Source of the DNA: DASSUW01 sp963730535
GTDB lineage: Bacteria; Actinomycetota; Thermoleophilia; Solirubrobacterales; Solirubrobacteraceae
Direction: 5' to 3'
NCBI GenBank assembly: GCA_963730535.1
Contig: CAVSRU010000008.1
Coordinates: 1 to 64,000, forward strand
DNA length: 64,000 nucleotides
Shown: positions 9,745 to 18,485 of the stretch, in pieces
How the letters are laid out: every line of letters begins with the position of its first letter
Position numbering within the stretch: the stretch's first letter is position 1
Position numbers and translations under genes: made by a program
The notes under the pieces: model-generated
What the model was told of the DNA's origin: nothing
Databases searched by the model: none
Seen by the model: only the letters and a program-made list of their open reading frames with translations

Positions 9745-10554
9745 GTGAGCGCAGCTCCCGACACGGTCTCGGTGGCGATCACCGCACCCCGCGACCTGTC
9801 GGACCGCAGGCGCGAGAAGATTCGCGAGCAGCTGAAGAAGCTCGCCCGCTACACCGACGAGCCGATCCGGATGATCCGGTTGACGCTCCGTCACCCGGAC
9901 GCGCGCGCCGCGCGCACCCGGTGGGAGGCGGACGCGACGCTGGAGATGGCGGGGAGGCGGCTGGCGGCCCACGAGACCGCCGCCGACCCGGTCCAGGCGG
10001 CCAAAGGGGTGGCCCACCGCCTGCGCCGCCAGATGCGCCGTGCTGCCGACGCCGACGCTGCGTTGCGCAACGAGCCGCGCGTGATCGAGAAGACCCTCGC
10101 CGTCCGCGCTCGCGAGCGGCGGCACCGGCCGCAGCCACGGCAGAAGCCACCCGAGCTGCGCGACATCATCCGGCAGCCGACGGCGTACCCGTTCCCGGAG
10201 AACACGTTCGACGCGGTGATGGACCTTCTCGACCTCGGCTACGAGTTCCTGCTCTTCCGGCACGAGCGGACCGGCGAGGACGTCGTCGTCTACCGGCGCG
10301 GCGACGGCCAGATCGGCCTCCTGCACCCGCCCGGCAGCGAGCTCGCCGACGAGACCGACATCGTGATCGCGAAGCCGAGCCGCTACCCGGAGCCGGTCTC
10401 GCTCGAGCGCGTGCGCGACGAGCTGGACGTGCTCGGCGATGACTTCATCTACTTCACCGACGAACGCGACGGACGCGGCAAGGTTCTCTACGTCCGCCAG
10501 AACGGGGACTACGGGCTGGTAGAGCCGCCGCCGGTCGTCCCGGCCGCGTCCTGA
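9745..10554 (+). CDS. Ribosome hibernation promoting factor-like protein (HPF/RaiA with doubled C-terminal domain)
   Basis: GTG 9745 gives 269 residues. Residues 1-110 resemble a diverged S30AE/RaiA domain (TVSVAITAPRDLSDRRREKI; many basic residues), the part that sits in the decoding region of the 30S subunit. Two copies of the S30AE C-terminal domain follow. The first covers YPFPENTFDAVMDLLDLGYE to GQIGLLHP, the second SRYPEPVSLERVRDELDVLG to GDYGLVEP. In long HPFs this domain dimerises and joins ribosomes into 100S particles; two copies in one chain is unusual. It probably helps shut down translation under stress. Confidence 0.72.
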   Translation: MSAAPDTVSVAITAPRDLSDRRREKIREQLKKLARYTDEPIRMIRLTLRHPDARAARTRWEADATLEMAGRRLAAHETAADPVQAAKGVAHRLRRQMRRAADADAALRNEPRVIEKTLAVRARERRHRPQPRQKPPELRDIIRQPTAYPFPENTFDAVMDLLDLGYEFLLFRHERTGEDVVVYRRGDGQIGLLHPPGSELADETDIVIAKPSRYPEPVSLERVRDELDVLGDDFIYFTDERDGRGKVLYVRQNGDYGLVEPPPVVPAAS

Positions 10555-10679
10555 CCCAGCCGCCGCGAGCGACGGAGCGGATTTCGCTGCGCCTCCCTCC
10601 GGGATCCGCCATTGGGAGTATTCGTTGACCTCCGACTGCAAGAGCTGCGGGGCGCGATCTGGCGCATCGGTCTCCCCGG

Positions 10680-11033
10680 TCAAGCGTTCGACGAATCGGT
10701 GCGAGCCCGTGTCGTCTCGAGCAGCTCGTCCAGGAAGCGGGCGACGCTTCGGATCGCGTCGTGGTCGGCGCTGAGGATGGCGCAGCGGTGCACATCGCGA
10801 AAGTCACCGTATGGGAACCGGTAGTGCGGCTTCGTCCGCACCGGCAGCGCGTCCTCGACTCCGAGGTGCCAACGTCCGTACGCGTCCCAGCCGTGGGCCG
10901 CGATGAACTCGGTCGCGTCGCGGGGCGACGGCCGGTGCGCGCTCCAGGCGTCGCGGTCGTCGATCGCGAACCGGTGGTCGGCGATCAGTTCTTGGGCCTG
11001 CTCGAATCCTCGTTCGTTCAGCTTTAGCGCCAT
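10680..11033 (-). CDS. Small conserved protein of unknown function
   Basis: ATG 11033 gives 117 residues starting MALKLNERGFEQAQELIAD; an in-frame ATG ten codons earlier is less likely because homologues I recall begin near MALKLN. It is soluble and rich in His, Asp and aromatic residues (GRWHLGVED, HYRFPYGDF). It is a familiar but uncharacterised actinobacterial protein type. No operon partner is visible; the gaps either side (10555-10679, 11034-11286) show nothing else. Confidence 0.7.
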   Translation of the reverse strand: MALKLNERGFEQAQELIADHRFAIDDRDAWSAHRPSPRDATEFIAAHGWDAYGRWHLGVEDALPVRTKPHYRFPYGDFRDVHRCAILSADHDAIRSVARFLDELLETTRARTDSSNA

Positions 11034-11286
11034 GGCGCCCGAGATAGGTCGCCCGACGGCCACGTCGAGCCCGCGGCGCCGCCCTTGGTGTCGTGCTCGA
11101 CCTCATCGCCGGGCGCTGACTCGTGTGGGCCCTCGATCGTCATGTGAGGGGTTTGCGTCGCCACGCTCGTGCGACGGGTTCCATGAGGTCCGGCATAGGC
11201 CGCGCGAGCGCGCCGGCAACATCGCCCCGTGACGCGGGAGCAATGTGGCCTACTGACGCAAGGAAATCCAACGGAGAAGGTGGTCG

Positions 11287-11664
11287 ATGCTTGCCGACGG
11301 TCACGTGGAGGCGGCGGTGCCCGTAAGGGCGCTCAGCGTCGCGCAGGAGTTCTACGAGGGCGCCGTGGGGCTTCAGCCCTCTGGCTCGCACACGCCCGGC
11401 GTAGACGTCGTCTACGAATGTGGCGGTGGCACACGATTGATGCTGTATGAGTGGCCGGGGCCGCAGACGCCCGGCCGGACCGTCGCGCACGTCATCGTGC
11501 GGGATGTCGCGGACACAGTGCGCGAGCTGCGCAGCCGCGGGATCGAGTTCGACGAGTACGACACGCCGAGGCTGAGGACGATCGACGGCGTCGCGACGGT
11601 CGGCGACCTGCATTACGCCTGGTTCCACGACCCAGACCACAACATCATCGGGATCCACGACTGA
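11287..11664 (+). CDS. VOC/glyoxalase-fold protein
   Basis: ATG 11287 follows GGAGAAGG. The 125-residue product is one VOC module: a first beta-alpha-beta-beta unit (AAVPVRALSVAQEFYEGAVG with GGGTRLMLYEW) and a second unit (AHVIVRDVADTVRELRSRGI) ending in the typical FHDPDHNIIGIHD. The family uses paired beta units to hold a metal or small molecule and includes glyoxalases, dioxygenases and antibiotic-binding proteins. Nothing in the sequence tells which this is. Confidence 0.85.
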   Translation: MLADGHVEAAVPVRALSVAQEFYEGAVGLQPSGSHTPGVDVVYECGGGTRLMLYEWPGPQTPGRTVAHVIVRDVADTVRELRSRGIEFDEYDTPRLRTIDGVATVGDLHYAWFHDPDHNIIGIHD

Positions 11665-11858
11665 TCCGTCGCGACCCACGAGGCCGTCGGCTGCTGCTGC
11701 ACGTCCACGATCGCCTTCTCGGGGTCCAACATTCGGGGCCTCCTCCGCATGAGAAGCCCTTGCCAGGGCCTCGTTCACCGGCGGCCTGACCGTCCGGCGG
11801 TCGCCCGGCGAACCCGCTCTCAAACGGGCTTGCCCGCAAAACGCGAGCGCTTGGTCCA

Positions 11859-11978
11859 TTCGTCATCGTGATCAAGTCGCGGACCAACCGCCACGACCCC
11901 GCCGTACGCGAGTTCTCGATCACCGACGCCGGAATCGTCCTTGGCGGACCGACCGAGGCGTCGACACCGACGAGCTGA
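11859..11978 (+). pseudogene. C-terminal stub of a RAD55/KaiC-type ATPase
   Basis: The frame from 11859 reads FVIVIKSRTNRHDPAVREFS then ITDAGIVLGGP, closely matching the end of RAD55/KaiC-like RecA-fold ATPases (typically VxKxRxSxHxxxIREFxI). The Walker motifs and the rest of the gene are absent upstream, so only about 35 codons remain. Confidence 0.55.
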
Positions 11979-11991
11979 CCGGGTTCGACGG

Positions 11992-12489
11992 CTACTGGAG
12001 GTCCTCCGGCCGGCGCTCGGCTGAGTCGTCCGCTTGGCTCTGCTCGCTCTCACCCACGGGGACCGCCGCGACGACGACGCGGCGAAGTCGCACCCCCACG
12101 ATGACGGGACCGCCATCGGGGTCGCTCTCGGCGGGCGACCGCCGCGTCCGGTCCTCGCCCTGCCACTCGTCGTAGTCCGACATGCCGTAGTGCTCCCAGA
12201 GCCGGCGCTCGTCATCAGGTGAGAGCTCGCCGTCGGGATCGATCCGCGGCGCGTCCTTGACCTGCTCCTTGTCGAGCGGCACTCGCACCTGGTCGTCGTC
12301 GGCTACCTGCGCGTCGCGGATCGGGACGAGAGTGTGCTTATGGCCGAAGAGGCCCGTCTTGACCGCCGCCCAGGCGGGCTGACCGGTCTGGCGGTCGAGG
12401 AACACGGCCTCGATGGTGCCGATCTTGTCGCCGTCGGCATCGACCATCTTCTTGCCGCGCCAAGTCTCGACGTCTTGAAGTGTCGACAT
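11992..12489 (-). CDS. PRC-barrel domain protein
   Basis: ATG 12489 follows GGAGGGACCA. Residues 1-75 of the 165 form a PRC barrel (WRGKKMVDADGDKIGTIEAV, with TGQPAWAAVKTGLFG), a small beta-barrel that also occurs in RimM and photosynthetic reaction centre H. A charged linker then precedes a C-terminal GVRLRR element. Stand-alone PRC-barrel proteins of this form are common in stress-linked neighbourhoods of actinobacteria; their role is not established. Confidence 0.82.
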   Translation of the reverse strand: MSTLQDVETWRGKKMVDADGDKIGTIEAVFLDRQTGQPAWAAVKTGLFGHKHTLVPIRDAQVADDDQVRVPLDKEQVKDAPRIDPDGELSPDDERRLWEHYGMSDYDEWQGEDRTRRSPAESDPDGGPVIVGVRLRRVVVAAVPVGESEQSQADDSAERRPEDLQ

Positions 12490-12766
12490 TGGTCCCTCCT
12501 CTTGATCGTCGTCGGCTGCCATGACTCCTAGTAGGGAAACCGCGGCTGCGCGCAAGAGGGACGCCGACGCTCACGGGCGCGCCGACGGAAGCAGGACCGA
12601 TGGGAGTGGTGGCAACTCGAGGCGCGGCGGTTCGCCGCGGAACTCGCCCGGGAATGCCAGCTGCTCGAGCAGCGTGCATTGGTGCGCGTGCGCCTACCCA
12701 AGTTCCTGCCACATTCCGCGAGCGGCAGACGCGAACGATGGCCTCACGTAGTGCCGCGGAGTGGGG
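12490..12766. other. Intergenic stretch with a possible coding remnant
   Basis: One plus-strand frame at about 12585-12680 reads DRWEWWQLEARRFAAELARE, a helix-like peptide with coding-style composition, but there is no start and I cannot name a family. It runs into the second tRNA-fragment repeat. Nothing else is supported here. Confidence 0.25.
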
Positions 12767-12883
<117 letters not shown>

Positions 12884-12928
12884 TAGATTTCCCCGTGTAG
12901 CCACGGGCGCCCCGTAGGGACTGGAAAC

Positions 12929-12964
12929 GCCCCGGAGTCCGCATCCCAGCGCGGTTTTCGGGGC
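12929..12964 (+). terminator. Hairpin behind tRNA fragment copy 2
   Basis: GCCCCG (12929-12934) pairs with CGGGGC (12959-12964), preceded by GAAAC and followed by CTTTCGCG. The loop is long (24 bases), so confidence is limited. The 12965-13215 stretch shows nothing else. Confidence 0.35.
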
Positions 12965-13215
12965 CTTTCGCGTTCCCATCCCAGGCGCCGCGCGGACCCC
13001 GGATTCTGCGCCTGAAAGTCACGCCGCAAGTCACGGGGCGTTCCGTGACTAGGACGCCGGCGGGGCGGTCGATTCTCAGCGGCGCGGGGGCGACCTTTCC
13101 CGCGTCCGCCTACAACCCATCGACCGGCCATCAACACGCCGTGGCGGGCGCGAGGGCGCACGGACGCCAACCCTCGTCCTCGCCGCCCTGGTTGGTCCGC
13201 CCGTAGGATGCTCAC

Positions 13216-13407
13216 GTGGTCGGACGCTGGACGTCGATTTTCGTGTCGTTCGCCGCCGCGTTGCTGCTCATCGTGCTGATTGACGGCTGGGCGATTGCGT
13301 TCCTGCCCAGGGTGATCGAAAAAGTCGTGATCCTCGTCGCCTTCCTGATGCTCGTCTATGTGGCGATCACCGGACTGATGGCCCGTCGGCGCGGCGCGAG
13401 GCCGTGA
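13216..13407 (+). CDS. Small two-helix membrane protein
   Basis: GTG 13216 gives 63 residues with two hydrophobic helices (IFVSFAAALLLIVLIDGWAI and VVILVAFLMLVYVAITGLM) and a basic tail (ARRRGARP). No family is recognised. Codon use is like that of its neighbours. There is no obvious ribosome binding site, so the call rests on the membrane pattern. Confidence 0.45.
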   Translation: MVGRWTSIFVSFAAALLLIVLIDGWAIAFLPRVIEKVVILVAFLMLVYVAITGLMARRRGARP

Positions 13408-13600
13408 CGCTCACTACTCCCGGATGGGAAGGCGGACGCCTCTATACGCCCGCCGAAATCCTCGCCCGACCATGCCCGGTTCCGGCGCGTCCCGGCCGCC
13501 AGGGGTGGAGTAGGACCTCCGACCCATGGTCGTCACGACCGCCCCGCAGCCCGCGTGGGACGACCATCAGGGTTGCGGATTTGCCGGGGTGCCGGCGCGT

Positions 13601-13810
13601 CTAGGTCGCGCTGCGGTTTCTACGGCTAGTCATGTCCCAGCCCGCGACGACGATTGCGACGATGGCGGCGCCGATGAGCGCCCAGGCCCACGATTCGTCG
13701 TACAGGCTCGCCAACTTGGCGACGGCGACGATTGCGCCGGCGACGATGAAACCCAGGAGGAACATTGCAATCGCGCGCAATCCTCGACTAGAGGGCATTG
13801 GGGCAATCAT
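13601..13810 (-). CDS. Small two-helix membrane protein
   Basis: From ATG 13810 (alternative ATG 13798) the product has 69 residues with two transmembrane helices (AIAMFLLGFIVAGAIVAVAK and WAWALIGAAIVAIVVAGW) and a basic end (TSRRNRSAT). The upstream part of the open frame looks non-coding. No family is recognised. Confidence 0.5.
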   Translation of the reverse strand: MIAPMPSSRGLRAIAMFLLGFIVAGAIVAVAKLASLYDESWAWALIGAAIVAIVVAGWDMTSRRNRSAT

Positions 13811-13927
13811 GCCAACACGCGCCGCTAGGTGCCCCCAGGGCCGACGCGGCGGACCGCCTCGCGGCGTTGCGTCGGGCGTGGGAGGACGCCGGGTCGCCGG
13901 CCACGGCGGTCGGGTCACGCGAACAGG

Positions 13928-14233
13928 TCATCGCCCATCCCCTGCTCGCGGAACTCCGGTTGCCTCGCTCAGCCGTTCGGCGATGCGCTTCCGGCTTGCC
14001 TCGCTCGCTGTCGTCCTCGACCGCACCTCGCCGGGCCAGCTCTTGGCCCCGACGAGCACCACGCCGAGCTCGTGTCCGTCCGCGTCCCGCGCGACCGCCA
14101 GCGCGTCCCAATGGGGGCCACGCGTCGGCCAGTAGTGGGCCAGGGCATCCTCCAGCTCGGGCCGGCCCATCGCGGCGAGGAAGTTGGCCTCGTGCGACGC
14201 GCTCCCCGTCGCGCCGAAGTCACTACGGCGCCA
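13928..14233 (-). pseudogene. PD-(D/E)XK-like protein remnant
   Basis: A minus-strand frame reads SDFGATGSASHEANFLAAMG, then HWDALAVARDADGHELGVVL and VGAKSWPGEV. It matches the start of an actinobacterial protein with a PD-(D/E)XK nuclease-like core (D...VLVEAKSHPGE in intact members as I recall them). The key Glu is Gly here, the gene ends at 13928 after about 100 codons, and the C-terminal half is missing. It lies antisense to the apparent upstream extension of the kinase fragment that follows. Confidence 0.5.
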
Positions 14234-14283
14234 GCGTCATTCACCGACGAGCGACAGCCGGCCATCAGCGAAGCGACCGTCAA

Positions 14284-15504
14284 GAGATCGAGCAGCGCCT
14301 GGCGGCGTTCACCGAGCTGGTCGCCACGGCGATATCGAAGGCGCAGGTTCACGACGACCTTCGCAGCCTCGCCGACGAGCAGGCGGCGCTGCGGCGTGTG
14401 GCGACGCTGGTCGCGCAGGGCGTGCCGTCGGACGCGCTGTTTACTGCGGTGTGCGACGAGGTCCAGGCGCTGGCTGGGACGGATGCGTGCGTCGTGGTCC
14501 GTTTCGAGGTCGACGGCATGGTGACCGTGATGGGAACCAACGCCGCTCGGCACCCGGTGGGCGCGCGGCTGGAGCTGGATCCGGACTACGTCGTCGGCGA
14601 GGTGTACCGGACCGGGCGGCCGGCGCGCTTTGACACGGATGACCCGGCGGCGGCGGGTATGCCCGGGCTCGTCCGGGCGGAGGGGATCCGCTGTGGGCTG
14701 GCGAGTCCGATCGTCGTCGAGGGCGGGCTGTGGGGGGCGATCACGACCGCTTCGCGCGAGGGTCCGCTTCCGGTCGGTATGGAGCGCCGGCTGGCCGATT
14801 TCACGGAGTTGGTGGCGACCGCGATCTCCAACCTGCAGGCGCGTGTTGAGCTTGCCGCGTCGCGGGCGCGGATTGCCGCAGCGGCCGACGACGAGCGCCG
14901 GCGGGTGGTGCGCGATCTGCATGACGGCGCGCAGCAGCGGCTGGTCCACACGGTGGTCACGCTCAAGCTGGCGCAGCAGGCGCTCGCGAAGGAAGCAGAG
15001 GACGGGCCGCTGTTGGTCCAGGAGGCGATCGCGCACGCGGAGCAGGCGACGGCCGAGGTGCGCGAGCTCGCGCACGGGATCCTGCCGTCGGTGCTCGCGC
15101 ATGGTGGCCTGCGCGCGGGTATCGATGCGCTCGGTTCACGGGCGCCGGTTCCCGTCGCGATCGATGTGTCGGTCGAGCGGCTGCCGGCGCCGGTCGAGGC
15201 GGGCGCCTACTTCGTCGTGGCCGAGGCGCTGACGAACGTCGCCAAGCACTCCTCGGCGGGGCACGCCAAGGTCGTCGCGCGGATCGAGGACGGCATGCTC
15301 CGCGTCGAGGTGCGCGACGACGGGGTCGGGGGCGCCAGCCCGGACGGGACCGGGCTGGTCGGGCTCGCCGACCGCGTCGCCGTGCTCGACGGCCGGCTCG
15401 AAGTCGACAGCCCACCGGGCGGCGGCACGCGCCTGACGGCCGCGATCCCGCTGCCGCGGTCCGCCCGCAATGCAGCTTCATCGATCACGTCGCCAGCCTC
15501 GTAG
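14284..15504 (+). pseudogene. GAF-domain sensor histidine kinase, N-terminally truncated
   Basis: Homology-like sequence begins at about 14284 with the tail of a GAF domain (QRLAAFTELVATAISKAQVH). A full GAF domain follows (SDALFTAVCDEVQALAGTDA to ERRLADFTELVATAISNLQA), then a HisKA_3 dimerisation helix with the phospho-acceptor (RRRVVRDLHDGAQQRL) and an HATPase domain (VVAEALTNVAKHSS, VRDDGVGGA, GLADRVAVLDG). The frame is open back to 13798, but that part overlaps the antisense PD-(D/E)XK remnant and does not look like kinase. A GTG at about 14398 could still start a shorter protein. The first sensor domain was therefore probably lost. No response regulator is adjacent. Confidence 0.7.
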
Positions 15505-15578
15505 CCACGGACGAAAGGTTCGCGAAATGGGTGGGTGCGAGTCTCGCCTTGACCGACCAACCGCCAAGGAGCGACGAC

Positions 15579-15896
15579 ATGGCTACGTTCGCCGTTATCG
15601 CCGAGCATCCGCCTGAGCTGTGCCCGACGTCCAACGCCCAGACCCGGCAGATGCTGAACGCGGGCGCGTCGCAGATCCCGCGGCTCGCCGAGCGGCTCGG
15701 CGTCGACATCGTCACGCTGCGCGTCTTCGGGCCTGACCACATCATCCTCGCGGTCGTTGAGGCGGATGACATCGAATCGGTCAGGGAGTTCATCCTCCAG
15801 AGTCGGCTCATCCAGTGGAACACGACAAAGATCCACGCCACCTACTCGATCGATGAGGCGATAGCGAAGTCGAATGAGTTGGAGGCGCTCTTCTAA
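15579..15896 (+). CDS. Small conserved protein, possibly a dimeric alpha/beta barrel
   Basis: ATG 15579 follows AAGGA. The 105-residue product starts MATFAVIAEHPPELCPTSNA and ends DEAIAKSNELEALF. It has the beta-alpha-beta rhythm of small dimeric alpha-beta barrel proteins (VDIVTLRVFGPDHIILAVVE), and the CPTSN motif near residue 15 is strongly conserved in the similar proteins I recall. No reaction is known to me. It is followed closely by an SRPBCC gene, so the two may be co-transcribed. Confidence 0.7.
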   Translation: MATFAVIAEHPPELCPTSNAQTRQMLNAGASQIPRLAERLGVDIVTLRVFGPDHIILAVVEADDIESVREFILQSRLIQWNTTKIHATYSIDEAIAKSNELEALF

Positions 15897-15910
15897 CCGG
15901 GCCGCAAGCG

Positions 15911-16366
15911 GTGACACTCAAGATCAAGCGCATCGTTCCCGCCGCTCCGCCGGTTGTGTTCCGAGCCTTCAGCACTCCGGACGAGCTGGCGCAGTGGTGG
16001 GGGCCGGCCGGCTTCACCGCCCCGAGTCTCATCTTCAACCCCTGCGTCGGAGACAGCTATCGCATCCAGATGCAGCCGCCCGACGGCGATCCCTTCTACC
16101 TCACCGGCGAGTTCCGTGAAGTCGATCCGCCCGGCCGCCTCGCTTACACGTTCTCATGGGAGGACCCGGATCCCGACGACGGCGAGACTCTCGTCGAGCT
16201 GTCGTTCCGGGACCTCGGCGAGTCCACCGAGGTCGTCGTTACCCAGGGCCCCTTCAACACCGAGGCGCGCCGCGAGCTCCACCGGAACGGCTGGACGGAC
16301 AGCCTCAACAAACTCGAGCAATTGATCTCGCTCGCTATGCCGGATCGAGGTCGATTCGCACCGTGA
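15911..16366 (+). CDS. SRPBCC/AHSA1-family protein
   Basis: GTG 15911 lies 14 bases after the previous stop. The 151 residues form an AHSA1-type START-like fold: FRAFSTPDELAQWWGPAGF at the start, a central FREVDPPGRLAYTFSWEDP, and a C-terminal helix with GWTDSLNKLEQL. Such proteins bind hydrophobic ligands in a deep cavity, and many are uncharacterised; the family name comes from an Hsp90 co-chaperone domain. The 3' end overlaps the convergent nitroreductase gene by 32 bases. Confidence 0.85.
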   Translation: MTLKIKRIVPAAPPVVFRAFSTPDELAQWWGPAGFTAPSLIFNPCVGDSYRIQMQPPDGDPFYLTGEFREVDPPGRLAYTFSWEDPDPDDGETLVELSFRDLGESTEVVVTQGPFNTEARRELHRNGWTDSLNKLEQLISLAMPDRGRFAP

Positions 16367-16769
16367 GCAGGCTGGTGCCCAGCGTGCGGACTACGAACGC
16401 GTTGAGCACACGTCCGGGTTTGCCGCGCGAGATCTGCCGCTGGCGCTGGCGGGGGTCGTCGTCAGCAACGAGATGCGCGGTCCCGGTGCGCCAATGCGAG
16501 TGAATGCCGCGGTCGTGGACCTTGACGCGAACGCTCGGGTTGCGCTGGATGTTGCGCACGTAGCCGGCCCTGAGGCCGTGCTCGGTGACGATCCAGAAGG
16601 TGTCTCCGACCAGGCCGTTGCCGACCGGGGTCTGACGCGGCTGACCGCTCGTGCGCCCGATGGTTTCCAAGAGCGCATGGGACGGGGGCACCAACCCCGC
16701 GGCGAACAGCGCCTTAACCGGCGGGTTGAACACGTACTTCTGGAAGGCATGGACGATTCGGTGCTTCAT
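16335..16769 (-). CDS. F420-type (deazaflavin-dependent) nitroreductase family protein
   Basis: The 144 residues from ATG 16769 match the Ddn-like split-barrel family: an N-terminal helix (VFNPPVKALFAAGLVPPSHA), then LLETIGRTSGQPRQTPVGNG, DTFWIVTEHG and GYVRNIQRNPSVRVKV. The GxxSGxxRxTP segment binds the F420 phosphates in characterised members, which reduce quinones or nitro compounds with F420H2. The cofactor is widespread in actinobacteria. No F420 biosynthesis gene is in the window. Confidence 0.85.
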   Translation of the reverse strand: MKHRIVHAFQKYVFNPPVKALFAAGLVPPSHALLETIGRTSGQPRQTPVGNGLVGDTFWIVTEHGLRAGYVRNIQRNPSVRVKVHDRGIHSHWRTGTAHLVADDDPRQRQRQISRGKPGRVLNAFVVRTLGTSLLTVRIDLDPA

Positions 16770-16834
16770 CGCGGATGTCCGACGGCGATCCTCTCAGACG
16801 AGTCGATGGCATCGTGTTTCACGGAACCCGGGCA

Positions 16835-17215
16835 CTAGTCGAGCCAGCCGAGGCGTCCGAAGTACTCCTCCGGGGACTCGTCGTGCGGCCACAGCGTCGA
16901 GCGATAGCGGGGACCGCCCGGTGCATCCTCGACGGCGAAGGCGAACGCGGCGGGGCTGATGTCCGCGCGACCGCCGAATTCGATCACCGTCTCGCGAAGC
17001 TCTGGCGGACCCAGCTCGGCGGCTTGCCGGAAGACGTCCGCCGCATCCAGCCCGAGCCGGCGGGCGCAGTCGTGAAATGGCGCGAGCGCGACGAGCAGGT
17101 CGCGAACGTCCTTCGCCCATTCGCGCTCGCCCTCGGTCAGCGTCGCGACGAGCCTGGACACCAGCAGTTCGGGCGAGCGAGCCCGAAGCGCGTCCGTCGC
17201 GGGGTGCTCCTCCAT
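16835..17215 (-). CDS. Conserved hypothetical protein
   Basis: ATG 17215 gives 126 residues, acidic and soluble, helical at first (RSPELLVSRLVATLTEGERE) and then with a Trp-rich tail (STLWPHDESPEEYFGRLGWL). No catalytic motif or known family is visible. It reads in the same direction as the nitroreductase and shikimate dehydrogenase genes but with gaps of 48-65 bases. Confidence 0.6.
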   Translation of the reverse strand: MEEHPATDALRARSPELLVSRLVATLTEGEREWAKDVRDLLVALAPFHDCARRLGLDAADVFRQAAELGPPELRETVIEFGGRADISPAAFAFAVEDAPGGPRYRSTLWPHDESPEEYFGRLGWLD

Positions 17216-17263
17216 GCTCGGGGTTCTACCCGCAGCCAGGGCTCGTCGCTGAGTGAAACGGTG

Positions 17264-18124
17264 TCACTGCCGGAAGAGCGCTTCGACCGTCCGGCGCATC
17301 ACGGCCGGGTCGACGTCGACGCCGGTCCAGTGCCGGATCGCGATCGCGCCCTGGTTGACGAGCATCCCGAGTCCGTCGAGTGTGGTGACTCCCCGGGCTT
17401 CGGCGTCGCGGATCAGCCTGGTGCGCGGCGGATTCACGATCACATCCGCGACCACGGCCCCGGAGCCGATGCGGTCGAGGTCGATGTCCAGTCGGGCGTC
17501 GACGTCTGGGAACAGCCCGACCGAGGTGGCGTTGACCAGGATGTCCGCTTCGGGCGGCACTGCGTAGGTCGTCTCCCAGGCCGTGAACTCGGCGCGCGTC
17601 GGCGTCTTCTCGTTGAGGAGGGCGACGAGCGGCTCGGCTCGCGCGGGGTCGCGGTTGACGATCGTGATCGAGGCCGCGCCGGCGAGCGCGGTCTCGACCG
17701 CGATCGCGCGTGCCGCGCCGCCCGCTCCGAGGACGACGACCGACTTGCCGTCCGGATCGGAGACCGTGTGCAGCGCGGCGAGAAAGCCCTGCCCGTCGGT
17801 GTTCTCGCCGACCCAGCGATCGTTGCGGCGCACGACGCAGTTGACCGCGCCGATGAGTGCTGCCGAGGCGCCGAGCTCGTCGAGGTGGTCGATGACGGCC
17901 ACCTTGTGCGGGATCGAGCAGTTGAAGCCGACCCATCCCATCGCCCGCGCCCCGCGAACGGCATCGCCGAGCGCTTCGGGCGCGACCTCGCAGTTGACGT
18001 ATCGCGCATCGATGTCGTGGTGGCGGTAGGCGGACTCGACCATCGCCACGGTCGGGTTCTCGGCCGCCGGGGTCGCGAACGAGCCGGTGAGGACGCTGAG
18101 GAAGCTCGGGGAGCTGGCCGGCAT
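17264..18124 (-). CDS. aroE: Shikimate/quinate dehydrogenase
   Basis: ATG 18124 gives 286 residues, typical for AroE. The substrate side carries the catalytic lysine (WVGFNCSIPHKVAVIDHLDE, family NxTxPxK) and the Asp partner (GENTDGQGF). The NADP fold is clear (VVVLGAGGAARAI; IVNRDPARAEPL), as is the C-terminal GLGMLVNQGAIAIRHWTG. AroE reduces 3-dehydroshikimate to shikimate in aromatic amino acid synthesis. No other aro gene is nearby and the Thr of NxTxPxK is Ile, so this may be a paralogue working on quinate or a related compound. Confidence 0.85.
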   Translation of the reverse strand: MPASSPSFLSVLTGSFATPAAENPTVAMVESAYRHHDIDARYVNCEVAPEALGDAVRGARAMGWVGFNCSIPHKVAVIDHLDELGASAALIGAVNCVVRRNDRWVGENTDGQGFLAALHTVSDPDGKSVVVLGAGGAARAIAVETALAGAASITIVNRDPARAEPLVALLNEKTPTRAEFTAWETTYAVPPEADILVNATSVGLFPDVDARLDIDLDRIGSGAVVADVIVNPPRTRLIRDAEARGVTTLDGLGMLVNQGAIAIRHWTGVDVDPAVMRRTVEALFRQ

Positions 18125-18156
18125 CGACGAATCTTAGAGACCGGATCGCGCGGAGC

Positions 18157-18378
18157 TCAGCCGTTCTGCACGTCGGCGAACAGGCGCTGCACGCCGCGTT
18201 CCCACGCGGCCCAGTTGCGGCGCTCTGTGCCCTGCAACGCGACGATGCGCTCGAGCGCCGCCGCCTGACGTGCGCCCTCCAGGTCGGCGGCGAGCGGGGC
18301 CACCACCTTCGTGACGCGACCGTACGCGAGGATGCTCAACGGCGTCAAGTGACGAGCGGCCCCTGACCAGTCGCGCAC
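18157..18378 (-). CDS. Small helical protein or C-terminal remnant
   Basis: From GTG 18378 the frame encodes 73 residues (LTPLSILAYGRVTKVVAPLA, ERRNWAAWERGVQRLFADV). Composition is protein-like and helical. The start is weak and the peptide could be the end of a lost gene. No family is recognised. Confidence 0.4.
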   Translation of the reverse strand: MRDWSGAARHLTPLSILAYGRVTKVVAPLAADLEGARQAAALERIVALQGTERRNWAAWERGVQRLFADVQNG

Positions 18379-18485
18379 GCAGCGTTGCGCGTCATTCGTT
18401 TCGGGTGATGCCCGTGAAGTGGGTTTCGGTGAGCCTTCGTCCCGAGTCCCACCCTGCCCACCGCACGCGCGATCGAGGCGAGCTA

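Noticed and set aside
13404..13604. Plus-strand ORF with GWSRTSDPWSS
   Set aside because: It resembles tRNA-derived artefact peptides, but no tRNA arm can be folded there; no start signal or family supports a gene.
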